From Welwitschia mirabilis (Eukaryota; Gnetophyta; Gnetopsida; Welwitschiales), in the NCBI GenBank assembly GCA_051453625.1, contig JBOZIK010000001.1, positions 84,246,230-84,310,229 on the forward strand: 64,000 nucleotides of DNA, written 5' to 3'. Shown here one piece after another: positions 57,421-64,000 of the stretch. The translations under genes were made by a program, and so were the position numbers. Within the stretch, counting starts at the first letter, position 1; the number at the start of each line of letters is the position of its first letter. The notes below the pieces were generated by a model. It had not been told where the DNA came from and ran no database searches. It saw only the letters and a list, made by a program, of their open reading frames with translations.

Positions 57421-57589
57421 ATGATGAAGTTCCCATTAACAACTTTTTTCCCAATGAATAACTCTTTGCGATTAAATGACTTTATGCTATCTCATCTTTT
57501 CATTCCAATCCTTAGTATGATAAGATTGTAAACTCTCTTGTGACTATGAAAACTCCATAGCATTAGAACCATAATCAACATAAAATGTT

Positions 57590-58760
57590 TCTTCATAGGG
57601 TCAGTTACTATAAGTGGAATGAACCCTATCTCTATAGATGTTGCAAAGACTAAATCATGTGTTAGTGTGTACCCAAGTGGAAAAGCTTAGAAATACTAAA
57701 ACTTTATCATGGAGAAGTATGTGGAGAATATTTTATTGGTCAAAAGACTATTATAAAAATTCTTTACTTTAGTTTTTATTTGCCTACTCTTTTTAAGGAT
57801 TCATATTACTTTGCTAGAAGGTGTGATGCATGTCAATGTTATGATAGTCTAAATCATTTGAACGATAGTTTTCTTAAACATATACTTGAATGTAAACCTT
57901 TTAATTATTAGGAAATTTACTTTGTAGGCCATATTACATCACCTTTTTATGACAAAAATTATATCCTTATCACTGTTGATTATGTTACTAAGTGGGTAGA
58001 AGTTGTTCCTACTACTAAAAATGATGTCCAAACCATTTACAAATTTGTTCGAACTCATATCTTTCAACATTTTGGTTTTCCATGAATTATCATTAGTGAT
58101 CAAAAAACTCATTTCATTAATCACATTTTTTAAAAACTTCTTTTATCCATTAGTGTTGAACATAGAATTGCTTATGCCTCTTAGCCTTAAACTAATGGAT
58201 AAACTGAAAATGCAAATTAGAAAAATCAAAAAGATTCTTTAAAAATTAGTCTCTTTTAATAGAAAAATTTGGTTCTCTAAACTTAATTATGTTATTTGGG
58301 CTTACCATACTACTTTGCATAACTCTCTAGGTTTTCCACCATATGAACTTATGCATGGAAAAGTTTGTATTTTACTAGTTGATGTTTACTATAATTCTTA
58401 TCAATCCATCTAATAACTTAATCTTATAGTCTTAAATGATAACCTTAAAACTTAATTAGTCCAACTTGATTATTTAGATGAAAAAGGTACTCATGATTTA
58501 CATCATAAACTCATTCATAAAGCTCAAGCCAAGTTAGACATAATAAAAATATTATTCATAAGCAGTTTGAACCTAGTCAACTTGTCCTTCTATATAACAT
58601 ATGAGTACACCTTTTACATGAAAAATTAACTTCTAAATGATTGGGTCTTTATCTTATTAAAAAGTACATTCCAATGGCTCAGTTAAAATATCTAATCCAA
58701 ACACTAAATAAATTCAAAAAGTTAATGAGCAAAGGTTAAAACCTTATGAGTCATCTTCTG
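57590..58760 (+). pseudogene. Integrase, Tat/Athila element
   Basis: The HHCC finger near 57695-57840 reads LYHGEVCGEYFIGQKT and RRCDACQCY: the first His and the C-x-x-C pair are kept and the second His is Tyr. The core at about 57960-58250 reads ITVDYVTKWVEVVPTTKNDV, RTHIFQHFGFP*IIISDQKT, then TNG*TENAN. All three catalytic residues D, D and E are still recognisable. The C-terminal box near 58655-58745 reads KYIPMAQLKYLIQ, with a V-N-G-Q-R-L-K-type end. There are several stops and at least three frame shifts. Overlapping stop-free stretches at 57213-57398 (minus), 57307-57531, 57939-58124 (minus) and 58003-58242 are shadows of this gene. Confidence 0.88.
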
Positions 58761-60737
58761 ATGAAACTTTGATCATGATAGAATTACTTATTTTGGAAGC
58801 CCCTCTTAATAAGGAGGATTTTCCTTTTGTTATTGTTTAAATTCCTTCTTAACTCATTTCTTAGGTAAACATCATGATCTGACTTGAATATTTTAACTTG
58901 CCATATGTATTTAATTATGAGGTTTCCATGATTAGTAATATTTTACTTGGGCATTTAGATTGGCTTTATATAATATTCATAAGTTTGTATGTCTATGAAC
59001 TTCATTTTGAAGGAAGATGCCTTTGTTCTTTTGTTCTCTTTCAATGGTGTGAGTAATTAGTTATTTTCGCATGTTCTTACTTTGTTACTTATCTCATTAT
59101 TTTGCTCTTATCATTACGAGTACTCGAACATGTGGAATGTTACATTAATAAGAAAAAAAGAGAGAAATACAAAGAAAAGAAATAAGGACCATGCTTTTTC
59201 ATGTTATATCTTAAGAACAAGGTCACCATGATGTCCTATCATAAGTGCACTACAGCAAATATTCTAGAAAGGGGGCCTTTGACAATGCGATATGGTAGCT
59301 GTAGGAACTCCGCTAGAGGGTCAGTTGGCCATGCTATGTGGGTCCTTACTCTTTTGATAATGTTTGCACTCCCCACATTATGTAAATTACATTTTAAGGC
59401 TACGAGATTAGTGGTGTCCCTAGTGTCATTAGAGGCATTGCTTATTTTTTAGACTCATTTTTATTTCTTTATTTCTAGTACTTCCACATTATCACTTTAT
59501 TTTTTGTATTCTAGTGTCATAATCATTTCTTAATTGAGTGATACTTTACAGTTTCTACATACTATAATGCATCTTTCATCAAGTGATTTTATGATTATTA
59601 CCAAAATAATTTGTTAGGTTAGAATTTAGGGTAATAAAGCAATTTTATTTATGTTCCTTATTGTTCATTTTAATTTTATTTTTCTTTAGCTATTTTGTTA
59701 GATTTTTTAAAGTCATTTTCCATACTTTTTCAACATCATATTATGGATCTAATCATTTTTTTAGTTTCTTGTTCACGTGTTTTCATAGGGGATTGATTCT
59801 TGATAGGTTCTCATGATGTTATAAGTTCTAGTTTTTCTTTTTCCATGAGTTCAAGCACATTTGTAAAGTCTATGAGCGTTTTTTCTTTTTACTTAGTGTG
59901 TTTTCTTCTTTTTTTACATTTTCCTCCATGCATCCCTCTTCACCATGAGCATGTTTTTTAGGCTATTTATTTAATTTCTACCTTATTTCTATTTTTTTTC
60001 TATTTTCTATATATTTAGCTATTTTATACATGTTTTCTACTTATCTTTTTTGTCCAAATAGCCTATTTGATCACTGTCATCCCATGTTTGTCATCCCTAT
60101 GATAAATGGGATAATACTCATCTTTTATCTTTAGTATAATTTGAGATGTCTTGCTTTTCCTGTGGGGGTCAGATATGTTTCTAAGCTTTATTCTATGATT
60201 TTAAGCATAAATTTTTAAAAATACAAAAAGAATCATGTTTTAAGCTTTATGTTATATATATACAATGGATTTTTTGGATTACTTTTCATGTTAATTAAAT
60301 AAATTCTAGACTTTATCTTATAGGATTATAGTAGTATAAGAGTTTTATTGTAGCTATGTTTCAGATCATCTAAAAAGAATGCTATATCTACTCTTGTCCT
60401 TTGTCCTTATGGATTAGACTAATGAACTTATATACATTACTCTTTTAAGATTGGCACTACTTAAATCTGTTACAATAGTTTATTATCACTATTTCGTTAA
60501 TATGCATATATATTATTATTTTATAAGCTATCAATGTTACATTTTTATGATTTCTATATGTGTATGACATTCATTTATTCTATAGTGACATGCTTAAGTA
60601 GAGGGCCTAGGAATATTTTCAAATTTGTATCAGTTAATCTATTTGCGATATATATTCTTACATGATTTAATTGAAATACATCTTTTTAGTTTTGTTTTAT
60701 CTTAAATAAATTGACTAGAAATATAGTTAATCATTTC
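58761..60737 (+). mobile_element. Post-pol region of the Tat/Athila element
   Basis: It aligns with 33641-35175. The conserved block at 59245-59460 contains a stop-free stretch from 59201 (…ILERGPLTMRYGSCRNSARG…) and, in another frame, GYEISGVPSVIRGIAYFLDS. Whether this is residual coding or a structured RNA segment is unclear. A dispersed-motif copy lies near 60080-60112. No envelope-like motif was seen. Confidence 0.5.
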
Positions 60738-60751
60738 AAAGTAGGAGGATA
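60738..60751 (+). promoter_or_regulatory. Polypurine tract, family B
   Basis: AAAGTAGGAGGATA directly before the 3' LTR TG. Confidence 0.7.
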
Positions 60752-61967
60752 TGTTGTAATGCTAATTTATAGGAATTTAATGGTGTATTTTGAGTGCTTT
60801 TGCAGGGCCTTAATACAGGTTTAAATGCAATACTGATAACTATAGAGATATGACAGGATGATCATTAAAACATGTAATTATTAGCATATTTGGAGGTTTT
60901 TCAGGGTTATTCTAATATACATAATTGGAAGAAGAATTCATCATGCAAAATACTAACTGACCTTTGAGATTAGAGATAAGAAATTCTATTATTCCCATGA
61001 TAGGTAGAATGATAGCACTACTGACATGAACAAAACCTATGGAGTTGACAGTAGGGCATAAAGCTAATGAAGTGCCTTTTGATGTAGGATGACATCCCCT
61101 CTCTCATCCCCACAACATGCAGGATGATAGTCTCTTTTCTATGATTAGAAAGAATTATCTTTGTAATGAGTTAAGTGACCCATTTGGGCTATTAGGGTTT
61201 CTTTTCTAATGTCTAGGGTTGATTTTCTAGAACCTCAATGTAAAACTATAAATACCCTTCTTTTCCTTTATGTATTTTCCCTTTTTTTGTACCTGATATT
61301 CTTATGACAGAAGATTGAAGAGCAAGAAGTTCATTCAGTATCTACAGAAAGGAGTTTCCTTGGTGTTAGGCTAAGTCTCTTCCATTAATGTGCTACTATT
61401 TTCTTGTAAGTAGATATAAAGTTCTTTGGAATCAATATAATTACTCTCTTCATTCTAATTCTTTTTATATCCCTTATGGTTTAAGTTAATCATATTTAAG
61501 TGATAGTCCTATTATTTATTTAGATCATAAGGGTAACCTTTATTAAGGTAAACTTTGGTTAGTATTAGATTGTATTGTTATTACATTACATTCCTTATTC
61601 TACTTGGTATATCTCATAGTTTATATTGGTTAGGAACAAGTTAAGTACTCTTCTTAATTGATTTGAATTATAAAGAATTAGGTCTTGTAATAGAAGAATT
61701 AGAAACTAATAGAATTCATTCCATTTCCATTTCCATTTCATATCCATTTACATTTCATTGCATTTACTTTATTTTATTTTAGTTATTAAAAGATAAAAGA
61801 CTAAAAGAAATTATTGTAAATCAAATCTCTAACTCTGAGTCTAGTTCCTTCATTGGGATTACAACATTTAGATAAACTTCTATCTATACTAGCATATGTT
61901 TTTCTGCAAGTTATTTAATTTACAGGTTTACCTAAAGGACTTCAGGATTGCATAAATTCACATGACA
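60752..61967 (+). mobile_element. 3' LTR, family B
   Basis: It begins TGTTGTAATGCTAATTTATA and ends near …cacatgaca. TATA box at 61247-61254. Dispersed-motif copies near 60985-61015 and 61085-61125. The start is homologous to the family A and C LTR starts. Confidence 0.85.
61247..61254 (+). promoter_or_regulatory. LTR TATA box, family B
   Basis: TATAAATA after tgtaaaac, followed by cccttc. It is intact only in this LTR of the pair. Confidence 0.5.
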
Positions 61968-64000
61968 ACCATGGTTTAGATAATTCCTATAATATTATCT
62001 TTCTTTTAAGAGTTATTAAGTAATCTACTAATCCTTTTATTATAATATGAAAGACATAAAAAAAGTAGGATTCTCTTATCAAAAATAATCTTGAAAATAT
62101 TTAATGCTAAAACCATTTAGTAAAATAGATATATCTATTAATGTATAACAAGTGCTTTACTCCCTTACATAATGGTTAAGAAACCAAAATTGCTCTAGAA
62201 TATTCTCCATATAAGGCTATAAAGTTCTATTATTATATTTACTTATAGCTAATTTAAAAGCTAGATTATCATTTTTTCACTAAAAAAATTTACTTACCTA
62301 GTCAATAAATCCTTTAAAACTAAAATAATTAAAGACAAGCTAGAATTTATGTTAAGGTGAGAATCTTATAAGTTTTTATTTGAGGAGGAAAAAAACTATT
62401 TTGATAATTGTCATTTAATAGGAATAATACAAATCTAGAAAAGTCTCCAATGCACTAAGTGAAAAAGGATGCAACAATATGCCTAATAAGGATAATAATG
62501 ATGATGCGCTATGTCATGATGAAAATTTTTCAATTTAAGTTTAGATAATTTTTATTATTTAACTAAATCTAAAATTTCAAGGAGTTTTTTTCTCCCACAC
62601 CCATTTCTATATCTTGAAATTCTAATTAATTATAATTATTATGAAGTTCTCTTAAAATTAAAGGTAAATGTTTAGGTTTAACCCTAATAGGTAGTATACT
62701 ATTAAGCTTAGAGAACCTTTTAAGGCTAATTTACATACTTTTCTTTTTACTTATTTTTTATTTCATTAAATCTAATGCATTCTTTGGTTAATAAAAATTT
62801 TATTTTTCTTAAAAATATAAAATGTTTATTATAAACTACGAGATGTAAAGCTTGATTCTTTTAGTAATCATATCTTTCCTTAGAAGTATAGCCATTGCAA
62901 TTTTCCAAATGAATGATTTTATTATGTCTAGGACCTATTCCATCATTCATTATAATTAATTTAGACATTCCATTATCTAAACCTTCTTTTAGTTATGATT
63001 CACGAATTCAATTCATGTGCTGTTAGGATTGTTAATTATATCTTAATGAGGAAAAATATAGCATACCTTAACTAAGCTAATACCAAGAAAAATGAAGCTT
63101 AGAGGAATTTTTATCAAAATTAATAATGTTTTATGCGTATTTAATCACTTAAGAAAATTAAAAAGAAATGTAGCCATGTTATATATTATTTTGGAAGTGA
63201 GGGTGCTAAACCTCAAAAACAAGATTTTTAATTAAAAACATTAAAATTAGAACTCAAGAAATGGAATATGACTATAGAATAGGGAAAAGGAATAAGAGCT
63301 AAAATTATAAAAAGGTTCATACCTTAGAAGAAGAGATAATGAATGCAAAAAGCCTATTTAGTCAATTACTAAAGCCTAGAAAAACTAAAATTAAATAAGA
63401 GGAATAAATGCATATAGAATAGTGAAGGATCATCTACCCAAAGTACTAAAAATTAGAGTAAGTAATTAACTTCTAGATGAGCTTACTTAATCCACATTTC
63501 AATTTGAAAGATGGCTTGATGAATAATATAAGCCTTTTCAACATAACATAAATCATAGTTAGAAGCTTTTTTATAGAAAGTAAGTGAACAATAGTATTCC
63601 TATGTTTTATATAGTGCAATAAGATGAATGCACTTTCATAAAAAGTGCTGATAAGGATGTAAATAAGGTTTTTCACTAAAAAAAATATCTTTCCTATCTA
63701 GATTAAAATGTTGCATAGATCTAAACACACATAATCAAATATAAGTTTAATAATTACATTTACAAAAACTATGATAAAAACATTTATCTAAATCACAAGA
63801 AGTAGAGACTACTAAGCAAATCCTCATATGGAATAGACAAGATCCTAACAAAGGCCCTTGATGTAAGATATGCCAAATAAAATGTATTATTCTGGGAATA
63901 GCAAGTAATTTCTATATTAAATTAAAGTGATATTTTTAATCTTGCTTTAAATCATTTACATTCCATTAATGATTACATATAGAAGCAAGAAGATAAGAAG
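61968..64000. other. Unassigned AT-rich region
   Basis: I see no coding motif, RNA gene or terminal repeat. The minus-strand stop-free stretch at 63473-63676 is short, AT-driven and has no recognisable feature. Confidence 0.4.

Larger units (their letters stand above)
51596..61967 (+). mobile_element. Full-length Ty3/gypsy element, Tat/Athila type, family B
   Basis: 5' LTR 51596-52828, tRNA-Asp-type primer site 52832-52849, leader with four motif copies, gag 53536-54750, protease 55344-55640, RT 56160-56890, RNase H 56980-57420, integrase 57590-58760, post-pol region, polypurine tract 60738-60751 and 3' LTR 60752-61967. The internal order and wording are those of the Tat/Athila (OTA) branch. 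Flanks ataat and accat share three of five bases, so the target duplication is uncertain. All genes are broken. Confidence 0.88.

Noticed and set aside
59201-59452. 83-codon plus-strand frame as an independent gene
   Set aside because: It is part of the conserved post-pol block, and the aligned region in the other element has a stop in that frame.
1-64000. Search for a host protein gene, rRNA or tRNA
   Set aside because: No exon-like conserved frame outside retroelements, no rRNA signature and no full tRNA cloverleaf was found by eye.

Overview
The window looks like repeat-rich heterochromatin from a seed plant, probably an angiosperm. It is AT-rich and poor in CpG. It holds no intact protein gene, tRNA, rRNA or CRISPR array, and everything recognisable is a decayed retroelement. 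The plant assignment rests on the element lineages: Ty3/gypsy Tat/Athila-type elements primed by tRNA-Asp, a Ty3/gypsy chromovirus of Tekay/Del type, Ty1/copia elements with a UBN2-type gag and an initiator-tRNA-Met primer site, and one L1-type LINE relic. The species cannot be named from the sequence. Runs of N (10, 22, 100, 574 and 662 bases) are assembly gaps; at least two of the 100-N gaps have identical sequence on both sides.

Layout. 1-940: a Tekay-type LTR fragment entering from the left. 3031-10204: a mosaic of Tat/Athila-related pieces (post-pol region, LTRs in both orientations, leader and a broken gag). 11097-25699: a minus-strand Ty1/copia element into which a plus-strand copy of the same family (14726-21922) has inserted. 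Both copies keep gag and a pre-integrase remnant, but the place of integrase, reverse transcriptase and RNase H is taken by a single accessory ORF. 25700-28848: unassigned. 29423-36277: a Tat/Athila-related element with both LTRs, a tRNA-Asp primer site, an unfamiliar internal ORF remnant and only the C-terminal end of integrase. 36333-45995: a full-length minus-strand Tekay element (gag, protease, RT, RNase H, integrase, chromodomain) with a 2-kb insertion in its 5' LTR. 46140-46860: a LINE RT relic. 51596-61967: a full-length plus-strand Tat/Athila element with gag, protease, RT, RNase H and integrase relics.

How the parts relate. The two non-autonomous families (copia at 11-26 kb and the element at 29-36 kb) would have needed proteins supplied by autonomous relatives. 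The 29-36 kb element shares LTR ends, leader organisation, primer site and post-pol region with the autonomous-type element at 51.6-62 kb, so they are plausible partners. All copies are dead. Decay is dominated by C-to-T and G-to-A transitions, as expected of methylated, silenced DNA.

The least explained signals are: a dispersed imperfect palindrome (TCATCC...GGATGA arms) recurring in LTRs, leaders and post-pol regions of the Tat/Athila-type elements; exact 74-bp tandem sub-repeats in the copia LTRs; two accessory ORFs in place of pol; and a conserved block after pol shared by three elements.
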